Assembly: GCF_018847975.1 (NCBI RefSeq)
Contig: NZ_CP072597.1
Span: 4,751,001 to 4,815,000 of the forward strand
DNA length: 64,000 nucleotides
Direction of reading: 5' to 3'
From: Lysobacter sp. K5869
GTDB taxonomy: Bacteria; Pseudomonadota; Gammaproteobacteria; Xanthomonadales; Xanthomonadaceae
Part shown: in pieces, positions 1-7,560 of the stretch
Layout: each line of letters starts with the position of its first letter
Position numbering within the stretch: the first letter of the stretch is position 1
Translations under genes and position numbers: made by a program
The notes under the pieces: generated by a model
What the model was told of the DNA's origin: nothing
Databases searched by the model: none
The model's input: the letters and a program-made list of their open reading frames with translations, nothing else

Positions 1-891
1 GCCTTCATCAATTCGATCATCGTCGCCATCAAACTAGTGGTGATTCTGCTGTTTCTGGCCTTCGCCATCCGCTACATCAACCCCGGCAATTGGACCCCGT
101 TCATTCCGCCGAACGAAGGACCGGGCCAATTCGGCTGGAGCGGCGTGTATCGGGCGGCTTCCGTGGTGTTCTTCTCCTATATCGGTTTCGACGCGGTCTC
201 CACTGCCGCCGGCGAAGCGAAGAACCCGCAGCGCGACATGCCCATCGGCATTCTCGGCTCGTTGTTCATCTGCACTATTCTCTATGTGCTGGTCTCGCTG
301 ACCCTGACCGGCATCGCCGACTTCCGCACCCTCAACACGCCCGAGCCGGTCGCGACCGCGCTGAGCAATTACGCATCGCTGGATTGGCTGCGCACCATCG
401 TCGTGCTCGGCGCCCTGGCGGGTTTGAGCTCGGTGGTGCTGGTGATGCTCATGGGTCAACCGCGCATTTTCTTCACCATGTCGCAAGACGGCCTGATCCC
501 GAAGGTGTTCTCCAAGGTGCACCCGAAGTTCCAGACCCCGTACGTCGGCACCATCATCGTCGGTATCTTCGCTTGCGCCATCGCGGGCCTATTCCCGATC
601 GATGTGCTCGGCCAGTTGGTGTCGATGGGCACCCTGCTCGCCTTCGCCACGGTTTGCATCGGCGTGTTGGTGCTTCGCTATACCCGTCCGGACCTACACC
701 GTCCGTTCAAAGTGCCGTTCGTGTGGGGCGTCTGCGTTCTCGGCGCGGCAGCGTGCTTGTTCCTGTTCTGGCAGGCGTTCGCCGAACATTGGCGACTGAT
801 GGTGGGCTGGACCATCATCGGTTTCGCGATCTATCTGGTTTACGGCTACCGCAACAGCAAGCTGCGCAAGGCGGCGGGCGGCAAGGCCTGA
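1..891 (+). CDS. APC-family amino acid permease (C-terminal part)
   Basis: The reading frame is open from the first base, so the gene begins outside the window; 296 codons before TGA are visible. This is an inner-membrane, proton-coupled amino acid importer of the CAT/YfnA type by family. The visible part holds several hydrophobic segments and the stretch around residues 60-80 with FFSYIGFDAVSTAAGEAKNP, a hallmark of cationic amino acid transporters. The neighbouring gene (1142-2578) is a close paralogue: the same motifs recur in the same order and both end in KLRKAA. Substrate cannot be told from sequence. A strong hairpin terminator follows at 914-941. Confidence 0.9.
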   Translation, partial: AFINSIIVAIKLVVILLFLAFAIRYINPGNWTPFIPPNEGPGQFGWSGVYRAASVVFFSYIGFDAVSTAAGEAKNPQRDMPIGILGSLFICTILYVLVSLTLTGIADFRTLNTPEPVATALSNYASLDWLRTIVVLGALAGLSSVVLVMLMGQPRIFFTMSQDGLIPKVFSKVHPKFQTPYVGTIIVGIFACAIAGLFPIDVLGQLVSMGTLLAFATVCIGVLVLRYTRPDLHRPFKVPFVWGVCVLGAAACLFLFWQAFAEHWRLMVGWTIIGFAIYLVYGYRNSKLRKAAGGKA

Positions 892-913
892 GCCGCGCGG
901 ACACATGATTCGA

Positions 914-941
914 GGCCGGCGGAGATTCCGCCGGCCTTTTT
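914..941 (+). terminator. Rho-independent terminator after first permease
   Basis: A perfect 10-bp stem (914-923 with 927-936, GGCCGGCGGA) with a 3-nt loop is followed by a T run, 23 bp after the permease stop codon. Confidence 0.85.
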
Positions 942-1002
942 CCTTTTCACGCTGCCGCATTTCCATCGCGCCGACCGCGATCCCGAGTGTTCAGTCCGTT
1001 GA

Positions 1003-1090
1003 GGTCGTCGTTTCCGCCAAGGCGGGAGTCGAAAGCTTCATCGAGGCGCGACGCTGAAGTCCCTGGATTCCCGCTTTCGCGGGAATGACG
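1003..1090. repeat. Inverted-repeat element (type S, divergent copy)
   Basis: The right arm at 1061-1090 carries the palindrome ATTCCCGC-TTTC-GCGGGAAT followed by GACG. The left arm at about 1003-1027 is a degenerate inverted copy (CCGCCAAGGCGG core). The same unit in a CCGG-flavoured version recurs twice at 6445-6804. It sits between the two permease genes and could also act as a transcript hairpin. Confidence 0.6.
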
Positions 1091-1141
1091 AGGTCAGGAT
1101 TCCGACACCGGCGAGCACCGCAACACCAGGACGAATCACAC

Positions 1142-2578
1142 ATGCTGCAACAACTCCGGGCGACCAAACACCCGCACGCCGCCCACACCGAGGCCGAAGG
1201 ACTCAGCCTGCACCGCACCCTCGGCCCCTGGGGCCTGACCGCGCTCGGCATCGGCGCGGTGATCGGCGGCGGCATCTTCGTCATCACCGGCAAGGCCGCG
1301 GCCGAACACGCGGGGCCGGCGATCATGCTGTCCTTCATCCTCGCCGCGATCTGCTGCACCTTCTGCGCGCTGGCCTACGCCGAGTTCGCGGCGATGGTGC
1401 CGGTCTCCGGCAGCGCCTACACCTACACCTACGCCACTTTGGGCGAGCTGTCGGCGTGGTTCATCGGCTGGATGCTGATCCTGGAATACGGCGTCTCCGC
1501 CTCGGCGGTGGCGGTCAGTTGGACCGGCTATTTCCTGAGTTTATTGCAGCACTTCGACATCACCTTGCCCGCGGCCCTGGTGCAGGCGCCGCTGGACGCC
1601 AAGCTGCGCCCGACCGGCGCCATCGCCAACCTGCCGGCCGCCGCCATCGTGCTGCTGCTGACGTGGCTGTGCTATGTCGGCATCCGCAAGTCCTCGGCCA
1701 TGAACATGGCGATGGTGCTGCTGAAGTCGGGCCTGATCGTGCTGGTGATCGCGGTCGGCTGGAAGTACGTCAATCCCGAGCTGTGGACGCCCTTCATCCC
1801 CGAGTCGCAAGGCCACGGCAAGTACGGCTGGGAAGGCGTGCTGCGCGGCGCCTCGATGGTGTTCTTCGCCTACATCGGCTTCGAGGCGGTGTCGGTGGCG
1901 GCGCAGGAATCGCACAAGCCGCAGAAGGACATGCCGATCGGCATGATGGCCTCGCTGGCGATCTGCACCGTGCTCTACATCGGCATGGCCGCGGTGATGA
2001 CCGGCCTGGCGCCCTACTACACCCTGGGCACCGACGAGCCGGTGGTCACTGCCATCGCCGCGCACCCGGGCCTGAACTGGCTGCGCGTGGTGGTCGAGGT
2101 CGGCGCCCTGGTCGGGCTGTCGTCGGTGGTGCTGGTGATGATCATCGGCCAGCCGCGCATCTTCATGATCATGGCCCGCGACGGCCTGCTGCCGCCGGTG
2201 TTCACCCAGATCCATCCGAAGTACCGCACCCCGCACATCAACACCGTCATCACCGGCATCGGCATCGCCCTGCTGGCGGCGCTGTTCCCGCTCGACATCC
2301 TCGGCGACATGACCTCGATGGGCACGCTGATCGCCTTCGCCGCGGTCTGCGCCGGCGTGCTGATCCTGCGCCGCACCCAGCCCGATCTGCCGCGGCCGTT
2401 CCGCATTCCGTTCGCGTGGCCGATCTGCATCGCCGGCATCGTCAGCTGTTTCGTGCTGCTGTCGACCATGACCGCGCACAACTGGATGCTGATGGCGGTG
2501 TGGACGGTCATCGGCTTCGCGATCTACTTCGCCTACGGCTTCCGCCACAGCAAGCTGCGCAAGGCCGCCCAGGGCTGA
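1142..2578 (+). CDS. APC-family amino acid permease
   Basis: 478 residues, the full length expected for the CAT/YfnA group of the APC superfamily (12 membrane segments). The N-terminal glycine-rich TM1 motif GIGAVIGGGIFVITG, typical of APC substrate binding, lies at about residues 36-50, and FFAYIGFEAVSVAAQE is conserved with the upstream paralogue. The ATG at 1142 is preferred to the in-frame ATG at 1085: it gives the usual short cytoplasmic N-terminus and avoids coding through the upstream repeat. It probably imports amino acids by proton symport. A tandem duplication with the gene ending at 891 is evident, although the two have separate terminators. Confidence 0.92.
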   Translation: MLQQLRATKHPHAAHTEAEGLSLHRTLGPWGLTALGIGAVIGGGIFVITGKAAAEHAGPAIMLSFILAAICCTFCALAYAEFAAMVPVSGSAYTYTYATLGELSAWFIGWMLILEYGVSASAVAVSWTGYFLSLLQHFDITLPAALVQAPLDAKLRPTGAIANLPAAAIVLLLTWLCYVGIRKSSAMNMAMVLLKSGLIVLVIAVGWKYVNPELWTPFIPESQGHGKYGWEGVLRGASMVFFAYIGFEAVSVAAQESHKPQKDMPIGMMASLAICTVLYIGMAAVMTGLAPYYTLGTDEPVVTAIAAHPGLNWLRVVVEVGALVGLSSVVLVMIIGQPRIFMIMARDGLLPPVFTQIHPKYRTPHINTVITGIGIALLAALFPLDILGDMTSMGTLIAFAAVCAGVLILRRTQPDLPRPFRIPFAWPICIAGIVSCFVLLSTMTAHNWMLMAVWTVIGFAIYFAYGFRHSKLRKAAQG

Positions 2579-2595
2579 GCGCGGCGGACTCCCCG

Positions 2596-2628
2596 AAAGC
2601 CGGCCCCGGGCGACCTGGGCCGGCTTTT
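2596..2628 (+). terminator. Rho-independent terminator after second permease
   Basis: An 11-bp stem, AAAGCCGGCCC (2596-2606) with its complement at 2617-2627, a 10-nt loop and a T run. It lies 18 bp after the stop codon. Confidence 0.8.
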
Positions 2629-2738
2629 CGCGTTTTGGGGCCGGGCGAGCGCGCTGTCCGGCCGGGTCGGGGCGATCGGGCCGGAAGCCCCGGCCGCGCG
2701 CCGAAACCTCCGCCCCGCGCGCCGTTCGGGCCTGCCGC

Positions 2739-2755
2739 CATAACGCTGCGTTATG
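2739..2755. promoter_or_regulatory. Palindrome upstream of mtnB, possible operator
   Basis: CATAACG-CTG-CGTTATG is a perfect 7-bp inverted repeat ending 44 bp before the mtnB start codon. It sits in a short AT-richer stretch where the promoter should be. The binding protein is unknown; a regulator of methionine or S-adenosylhomocysteine metabolism is one guess. Confidence 0.4.
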
Positions 2756-2799
2756 CCAAAAACGAGGCAACCGCCACATCCGAGCGCTAAACTGAGCGC

Positions 2800-3438
2800 A
2801 TGAACAGCCCCCTGCCCTACGATCCGCAGCGTCTGGCCCACTGCGCCGGCGAGATCATCGTCAACGTGCGCGAACTGGCCCAGCGCGGCTGGACCCCGGC
2901 CACCAGCAGCAATTTCTCGCGCCGCATCGACGCGCAGCACGTGGCGATCACCGTCTCCGGCCGCGACAAGGGCCGGTTGACCGAAGACGACATCATGGTC
3001 GTGGACCTGGACGGCGCCCCGGTGGCGACCCAGCACCGCCCATCCGCCGAGACCCTGCTGCACACCCAGCTGTACAAGCGCTACCCCGAGATCGGCTGCG
3101 TCCTGCACACCCATTCGCAGACCCAGACCGTCGCCTCGCGCCTGTACGCCGGCCAGGGCCACGTGCACCTGGAAGGCTACGAGCTGCTCAAGGCCTTCGC
3201 CGGCACCACCACCCACGACACCGAGCTGGACCTGCCGGTCTATCCCAACACCCAGGACATGCCGACCCTGGCCGCCCAGGTCGACGCCACCTTGGACCAG
3301 CAGACCCTGTGGGGCTATCTGATCGACGGCCACGGCCTGTACGCGTGGGGGCGCGACATGCCCGAGGCGCGCCGCCATCTGGAGGCGTTCGAATTCCTGC
3401 TGGGCTGCGAACTGGAACTGCGGAGGCTGCGCCGATGA
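2800..3438 (+). CDS. mtnB: Methylthioribulose-1-phosphate dehydratase
   Basis: 212 residues, class II aldolase/adducin fold, normal length. The enzyme dehydrates 5-methylthioribulose 1-phosphate in the cytosolic methionine salvage pathway. Visible are the substrate-site stretch TSSNFSRR (about 35-42) and the metal-binding His pair in VLHTHSQTQ (H103, H105), with a further conserved [11 protein letters not shown] segment (about 123-133). The stop overlaps the mtnD start as ATGA, so the two are translationally coupled. The palindrome at 2739-2755 may be its operator. mtnA, needed to make the substrate, is not in the window. Confidence 0.95.
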   Translation: MNSPLPYDPQRLAHCAGEIIVNVRELAQRGWTPATSSNFSRRIDAQHVAITVSGRDKGRLTEDDIMVVDLDGAPVATQHRPSAETLLHTQLYKRYPEIGCVLHTHSQTQTVASRLYAGQGHVHLEGYELLKAFAGTTTHDTELDLPVYPNTQDMPTLAAQVDATLDQQTLWGYLIDGHGLYAWGRDMPEARRHLEAFEFLLGCELELRRLRR

Positions 3439-3992
3439 GCCGTTTGCGTATTTTCCCCGAGGACCAGCCCGACTCGCCGAAGCTCAGCACCAGCGACCAG
3501 GGCGAGATCGCGCGCGAGCTGGCCAAGATCGGCGTCGGCTTCGAGCAATGGCGGGCGGCGCAGCCGGTCAAGCCGGGCGACACGCCCGAGACGATCATGG
3601 CGGCCTACCGCGCCGACATCGACCGCATCACCGCCGAGCGCGGCTTCAAGACGGTCGACGTGGTCAGCATCGCCCCGGACAACCCGCAGCGCGAAACCAT
3701 GCGCGGCAAGTTCCTCGACGAGCACTACCACAAGGAAGACGAAGTGCGTTTCTTCGTCGCCGGCTCGGGCCTGTTCACCCTGCACGTCGAACCCAACGTG
3801 TACGAGATCAAGTGCGAGCAAGGCGACCTGATCTCGGTGCCCGACAGCACCCTGCACTGGTTCGACATGGGCCCGGAGCCGAGCTTCGTCGCGATCCGCT
3901 TCTTCACCGAGCCGGACGGCTGGGTCGGGTATTTCACCGGCACCGACATCGCGCAGCAGTTTCCGCGTTACGAGCGCGGGCAGGCGGGCTGA
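3435..3992 (+). CDS. mtnD: Acireductone dioxygenase
   Basis: 185 residues, cupin fold, normal length. It oxidises acireductone (1,2-dihydroxy-3-keto-5-methylthiopentene) to the methionine precursor 2-keto-4-methylthiobutyrate with Fe2+, or to off-pathway products with Ni2+. The four metal ligands are intact: H97, H99 and E103 in DEHYHKEDE, and H141 in STLHWFDMG. The ATG at 3435 overlaps the mtnB stop and avoids a longer N-terminal extension in the same frame that runs inside mtnB. The substrate comes from MtnC, encoded on the same strand about 530 bp downstream. Confidence 0.95.
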   Translation: MSRLRIFPEDQPDSPKLSTSDQGEIARELAKIGVGFEQWRAAQPVKPGDTPETIMAAYRADIDRITAERGFKTVDVVSIAPDNPQRETMRGKFLDEHYHKEDEVRFFVAGSGLFTLHVEPNVYEIKCEQGDLISVPDSTLHWFDMGPEPSFVAIRFFTEPDGWVGYFTGTDIAQQFPRYERGQAG

Positions 3993-4015
3993 AGCTTAGG
4001 AGTGAGCACAGAGGA

Positions 4016-4041
4016 GCGAGGCGCGAGAAAAAGCGCCTCGC
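4016..4041. terminator. Hairpin between convergent mtnD and small gene
   Basis: A perfect 9-bp stem GCGAGGCGC (4016-4024) pairs with 4033-4041 around an 8-nt A-rich loop. There is no T run. It lies between two convergent genes and could end or protect both transcripts. Confidence 0.4.
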
Positions 4042-4109
4042 CCGTCCGCGCCCGCACGCGTCGCCGCCGCTCGCGCCGACTCCTCGCGCCTCTGCGCCCG
4101 TCCCCGCTG

Positions 4110-4382
4110 TCAACGCAGGCGGCGCAGCTCCAGCACCGGCGTCTGCACGATGCCGCGTTCGAACCGGCGCAGCGTCTCCACGCCTTCCAGCTGCCACCCG
4201 GCCGCGTCGCGGGCGATGCGCAGGTGCAGCATGATGTCCTGCAACAGGCCGTCGGGGTGGATGCGGATCTCGACCCTCGCCTGGACGATGCCGTAGCGTC
4301 CGATCAACTCGACCGGGTCGCCCTCCTCGATCGTGCGGTTGTCCGGGGTGTCGGCGATGGCGACCAATACTTCGTACCTCAT
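4110..4382 (-). CDS. Small conserved hypothetical protein
   Basis: 90 residues, not recognised. The start is supported by a good Shine-Dalgarno AGGAG seven bases before the ATG. The protein has no signal peptide or membrane segment. The sequence is a regular mix of strands (MRYEVLVAIAD, LIGRYGIVQARVEIRI, DIMLHLRIARD) suggesting a small beta-rich fold. It lies on the opposite strand between mtnD and mtnC and so splits the methionine salvage genes; whether it has anything to do with that pathway is unknown. Confidence 0.7.
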   Translation of the reverse strand: MRYEVLVAIADTPDNRTIEEGDPVELIGRYGIVQARVEIRIHPDGLLQDIMLHLRIARDAAGWQLEGVETLRRFERGIVQTPVLELRRLR

Positions 4383-4521
4383 GACGGGCTCCTGATTCGG
4401 GCCGGCCGCGGCCCTCGCCTGTCAACAACGCCGCCGGCGCGCCGCCGTGAAACCGCGGTTTTTGCCTGAGCGCGGCCGGAAAGGCGACAATTCCCGCCTC
4501 GCTCCCCCGGATTCCCCCGCC

Positions 4522-5217
4522 ATGCCCATCCGCGCCATCCTCACCGACATCGAAGGCACCACCAGCAGCATCTCCTTCGTCAAGGACGTGCTGTTCCCCT
4601 ACGCGCGCCGCGCCCTGCCGGGCTTCGTCGCCGCGCGCGGGCGCGAGCCGAACGTGCGCAAGTGGCTGGACGCGGTGGCGATGGAGAACGGCGGCGTCTG
4701 CCAGGATTCGGTGGTCGTCGAAGTGCTGCAGGGCTGGATCGACGAAGACCGCAAGCACACCGCGCTCAAGGCGCTGCAAGGCATGATCTGGGCCGACGGC
4801 TACAAGAGCGCGGACTTCACCTCGCACATGTACCCCGACGCCGCCCCGGCGCTGCGCCGCTGGAAGGACGCCGGCCTGCGCCTGTACGTCTATTCCTCCG
4901 GCAGCGTGCCGGCGCAGCGGCTGCTGTTCGGCCACAGCGACGCGGGCGACCTGACCGAACTGTTCTCCGGCTTCTACGACACCGAAGTCGGCGGCAAGCG
5001 CGACGCCGACAGCTACGCGCGCATCCGCGAAAGCATCGGCCTGCCGGGCGAGGAGATCGTGTTCCTGTCCGACGTGGTCGAAGAACTCGACGCCGCGCGC
5101 GAAGCCGGCCTGGGCACGGTGCTGCTGGACCGCCGCGAAGATTACCCGCAGCCGCGCGAAGGCGAGGCCGCGCATGGGCATACGCGCGCGACCGCGTTCG
5201 ATCAGATCGAGCTCTGA
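4522..5217 (+). CDS. mtnC: Enolase-phosphatase E1 (acireductone synthase)
   Basis: 231 residues, HAD superfamily, normal length. The single enzyme enolises and dephosphorylates 2,3-diketo-5-methylthiopentyl 1-phosphate to acireductone, the MtnD substrate. The HAD motif I is [11 protein letters not shown] with D9 as nucleophile and E11 replacing the usual second Asp, as is typical of MtnC. Motif II is YVYSSGS and the late acidic motif is [12 protein letters not shown]. The ATG at 4522 fits the family start; the frame is open further upstream to 4447 but that extension is not conserved-looking. Confidence 0.95.
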   Translation: MPIRAILTDIEGTTSSISFVKDVLFPYARRALPGFVAARGREPNVRKWLDAVAMENGGVCQDSVVVEVLQGWIDEDRKHTALKALQGMIWADGYKSADFTSHMYPDAAPALRRWKDAGLRLYVYSSGSVPAQRLLFGHSDAGDLTELFSGFYDTEVGGKRDADSYARIRESIGLPGEEIVFLSDVVEELDAAREAGLGTVLLDRREDYPQPREGEAAHGHTRATAFDQIEL

Positions 5218-5243
5218 GTTCGCGGCGTTCGTGCAGGGGCGAG

Positions 5244-5382
5244 CTGTAGGAGCGGCGTAAGCCGCGACCGCGAACCCGCGACGGCTGCGCGGCTTTCATC
5301 GAGCGAAAGGCCTGCATGCCCCGCGATCCAGGCATCCGCCGATAACCGCAGCAACGCAGTCGCGGCTCACGCCGCTCCTACA
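5244..5382. repeat. REP doublet, convergent pair 1
   Basis: The forward unit CTGTAGGAGCGGCGTAAGCC continues to GCGACCGCG (5244-5272), and its reverse complement lies at 5357-5382. It belongs to a family of REP units seen at twelve places in the window, five times as head-to-head pairs. Confidence 0.85.
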
Positions 5383-5390
5383 TGGCCTAC

Positions 5391-5543
5391 CTGTAGGAAC
5401 GGCGCAAGCCGCGACCGCGAAAACAAAACCACGCCGAAACCCGCCATCGCGCGAGGAAGGCGCCAGCGCCTGAAAACCACGCGGGCAATCGTCAGATTCG
5501 CCGTAGCCGCGATGTCGCGGTCGCGGCTCGCGCCGCTCCTACA
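5391..5543. repeat. REP doublet, convergent pair 2
   Basis: The forward unit at 5391-5419 (CTGTAGGAACGGCGCAAGCC then GCGACCGCG) faces the reverse unit at 5515-5543. It directly follows pair 1 with an 8-bp gap. Together the two doublets fill the space between mtnC and the next gene (5218-5559). Confidence 0.85.
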
Positions 5544-5559
5544 GGGAGCCCATGCGGCT

Positions 5560-5772
5560 TCAGAGCAACCGGCTCAGATTCCGCACCCGCACCTCATCGC
5601 GCTCCACGCCGTGCTCGCGCGCGGCCTGACGGCGGATGCGGTCCAGCAATTCCGCCGGATCGAAGCGCCCGGGTTCGCCGGGCGCGTAATCCAAGGTGGT
5701 CTGGCCCCACACGATGAAGCGGCCGCCGACCAGAATCTCGTAGTCGGCGAAGTAGCAGTAATGCGCGTCCAT
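5560..5772 (-). CDS. Small hypothetical protein downstream of AroQ-like gene
   Basis: 70 residues starting MDAHYCYFADYEILVGGRFI; no known family recognised. It begins 8 bp after the stop of the AroQ-like gene and is almost certainly cotranscribed with it. The N-terminal half reads like beta strands (EILVGGRFIVWGQTTLDY). The C-terminal half is a charged helix (PAELLDRIRRQAAREHGVE). The same frame is open far upstream, but that part overlaps the AroQ-like gene and has arginine-rich shadow composition. Confidence 0.65.
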   Translation of the reverse strand: MDAHYCYFADYEILVGGRFIVWGQTTLDYAPGEPGRFDPAELLDRIRRQAAREHGVERDEVRVRNLSRLL

Positions 5773-5780
5773 GAGCGCGC

Positions 5781-6296
5781 TCAGGTGCCGACGTGGATGT
5801 CGTTGCCGCTCTCCGCGCAGCCCAGGTGCTCCAGCGCGATCGACAGCGCCAGGGTGTAGCTCTGCGCCGAATAGCCGTGGACCAGACGCAAGCGACGGCC
5901 GCAGCCCGGCGCTAGGCTCGGCTCCAGCGCGTTCATGTGGTCGTCGTGGACTTCGATGTACGGCACCGGCAATTGCTCCAGCGCGCCGCGCAGTTCGGCG
6001 CTGGCCGGCGAGCAGGCGCCCGGGTCGAGCAGCAGCAGTTCGGCGTTGGCCGCGCGCATGCCGCGCAGGCATTCCACCAGCTCGCTCTCGCTGCGGCAAC
6101 TGCGCAGCGACAGCGCCTTGCCGGCGCCGGCGGCGCGTTCGACCAGGGTGGCGCGCACTTCGCCGGCCAGCGGCGGGACCATCGAATCGACGGCCGCATC
6201 GGTGTGGGGGCCGCGCAGAATCAGGATCGACACGTTCGGACTCGCTGCGCACTCGGGGCGGTGCGCCGTGGGAGCCACTGTAGGAATGCGGGGCAT
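5781..6296 (-). CDS. Type II dehydroquinate dehydratase-like protein, catalytic lid missing
   Basis: 171 residues from the ATG at 6296; an internal GTG at 6233 (VSILILRGP) is an alternative start. The core NVSILILRGPH, then YIEVHDDHMNA and LRLVHGYSAQSYTLALSIALEHLG, follows the order of class II 3-dehydroquinase (AroQ). The lid that carries the catalytic Tyr in AroQ (LNxLGxREPxxYG) is absent: after RGPH the chain goes straight to TDAAVDSMVPP. It is therefore probably not a shikimate-pathway enzyme but a derived paralogue of unknown role. It forms an operon with the 70-residue gene below it. Confidence 0.6.
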   Translation of the reverse strand: MPRIPTVAPTAHRPECAASPNVSILILRGPHTDAAVDSMVPPLAGEVRATLVERAAGAGKALSLRSCRSESELVECLRGMRAANAELLLLDPGACSPASAELRGALEQLPVPYIEVHDDHMNALEPSLAPGCGRRLRLVHGYSAQSYTLALSIALEHLGCAESGNDIHVGT

Positions 6297-6444
6297 AAAG
6301 GCGCTATGCGGCAGTGGCGGCGGCCGCGTAAAGCCCGCATCAATTCTTGCGAAGGCTTGCGCGTATGGAGGCCGTTCCGGCGCGGCTCGGCCAGGCCGGC
6401 GCAAGCCGCGGCCACGCGCCGCGATTACGGCGCCTCTCCCAATC

Positions 6445-6550
6445 CGTCATGCCGGCGAAAGCCGGAACCCATTTCGATCTTGCTTCTTTACTCCGTCGCG
6501 CGACGCAGAGAGCAACAGCAAAATGGATTCCGGCTTTCGCCGGAATGACG
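6445..6550. repeat. Type S inverted-repeat element, copy 1
   Basis: The left arm starts CGTCATGCCGGCGAAAGCCG at 6445 and reads on through CCCATTT. The right arm ends in ATTCCGGCTTTCGCCGGAAT-GACG near 6550. The arms are near-perfect inverted copies about 35 bp long around a short central segment. The gene-free stretch 6297-6966 is largely made of this element and its sister at 6700-6804. Confidence 0.8.
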
Positions 6551-6699
6551 GGGAATGAGGCCGCTCGATGCCAGGTGCAAGAGCGATTCGGGAAGCTCGA
6601 GGTCGGCGAAGCTCCTCGCACGTGGCATCGATGGCGGTCGTCTGCCGAAGTAACGCAAGCCGCGCCCGCCCCCCACGATTACGGCGCCCTCCCCTCACC

Positions 6700-6804
6700 C
6701 GTCATTCCGGCGAAAGCCGGAATCCATTTTGATTTTGCTTCGCTGTCTGTCGCGCAACGGCGGGAGCAACAGCAAAATGGATTCCGGCTTTCGCCGGAAT
6801 GACG
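6700..6804. repeat. Type S inverted-repeat element, copy 2
   Basis: This element has the same architecture and length as the one at 6445-6550. The left arm is CGTCATTCCGGCGAAAGCCG and the right arm starts at AGCAACAGCAAAATGG (6766). Both copies are preceded by ACGGCGCC-CTCCC-like sequence and followed by GGGAATGAG, suggesting the repeated unit is larger than the palindrome. Confidence 0.8.
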
Positions 6805-6857
6805 GGGAATGAGACGGTAGCCGGAATGACGGGGAATGAGGCGGCAGCCGGGATGAC
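6794..6857. repeat. Short tandem repeat, 27-bp period
   Basis: About 2.3 copies of a 27-bp unit beginning CCGGAATGACGGGGAATGAG trail from the right end of type S copy 2. They look like local amplification of the element end. Confidence 0.65.
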
Positions 6858-6966
6858 GTGGACAGAGGCGAGACAGGAACGGGAACAGGGCTGGGAAAGC
6901 CCAAGACGGCGACGCAGGTGTGCGAGGGCCTGCGAGGGCCGATCCCACCACCGCGCGCCCTTCGCC

Positions 6967-7560
6967 TCACTTATGAATCTTCTCGCCCCGCGCCAACATC
7001 TCCACCAACTTGACGATCCGCGCCGCGCGCGTCTCCGCCTTCTTCGCGGTCTGCACGCGCCACAACACCGCGTAGCGGTTGGCGCCGTCGAGCGCGTCGA
7101 AGAACTTGCGCGCCTTCGGCGACTTCGCCAACGCCGCGGCCAGATCCTCCGGCATTTCGATCTTGCTGGCCGAAGCGTACGCCGCTTCCCAGCGCCCGTC
7201 GGCCTGGGCCGCGTCGATCTCGCGCTGCCCGCCGGCGCGCATGCGGCCCTGCGCGATCAACGCCTCGCACTTGCCGATGTTGATCTTCGACCACAGGCTG
7301 CGCGCGCGCCGCGGCACGAAGCGCTGCAGGAAATAGGTGTCGTCGAGGCTGCGCTTCTGGCCGTCGATCCAACCGTGGCACAACGCCACTTCCAACGCCT
7401 GCGCGTAGTCGACGGTGACTACGCCCGTGCCTTTCTTGGCGATCTTCAGCCACAGCCCGGCCTTGGCCGGCGGCGTTTCCAGCCAATGCTCGAACGCCGC
7501 CGCGTCGGCGAACGCCAGCACCGGCAAGTCGTCGGCCGGGCCGGTGGGCTTGGCGCTCAT
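6967..7560 (-). CDS. YdeI/OmpD-associated family protein
   Basis: 197 residues. The sequence fits the bacteriocin-protection/YdeI (OmdA) family: an N-terminal domain with the pattern KAGLWLKIAKKGTG..VDYAQALEVALCHGWIDGQKRSLDD (about 33-77), then the FVPRRARSLWSK segment and a C-terminal part with EMPEDLAAALA and a region rich in A, K and R. These are cytosolic proteins without an established reaction, linked in some bacteria to resistance to cationic peptides. The start ATG (7560) overlaps the metallophosphoesterase stop as ATGA, so the two genes form an operon. Confidence 0.85.
   Translation of the reverse strand: MSAKPTGPADDLPVLAFADAAAFEHWLETPPAKAGLWLKIAKKGTGVVTVDYAQALEVALCHGWIDGQKRSLDDTYFLQRFVPRRARSLWSKINIGKCEALIAQGRMRAGGQREIDAAQADGRWEAAYASASKIEMPEDLAAALAKSPKARKFFDALDGANRYAVLWRVQTAKKAETRAARIVKLVEMLARGEKIHK

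Noticed and set aside
2630..2799. SAM or other riboswitch before mtnB
   Set aside because: No conserved riboswitch core seen; only the short palindrome at 2739-2755 stands out.
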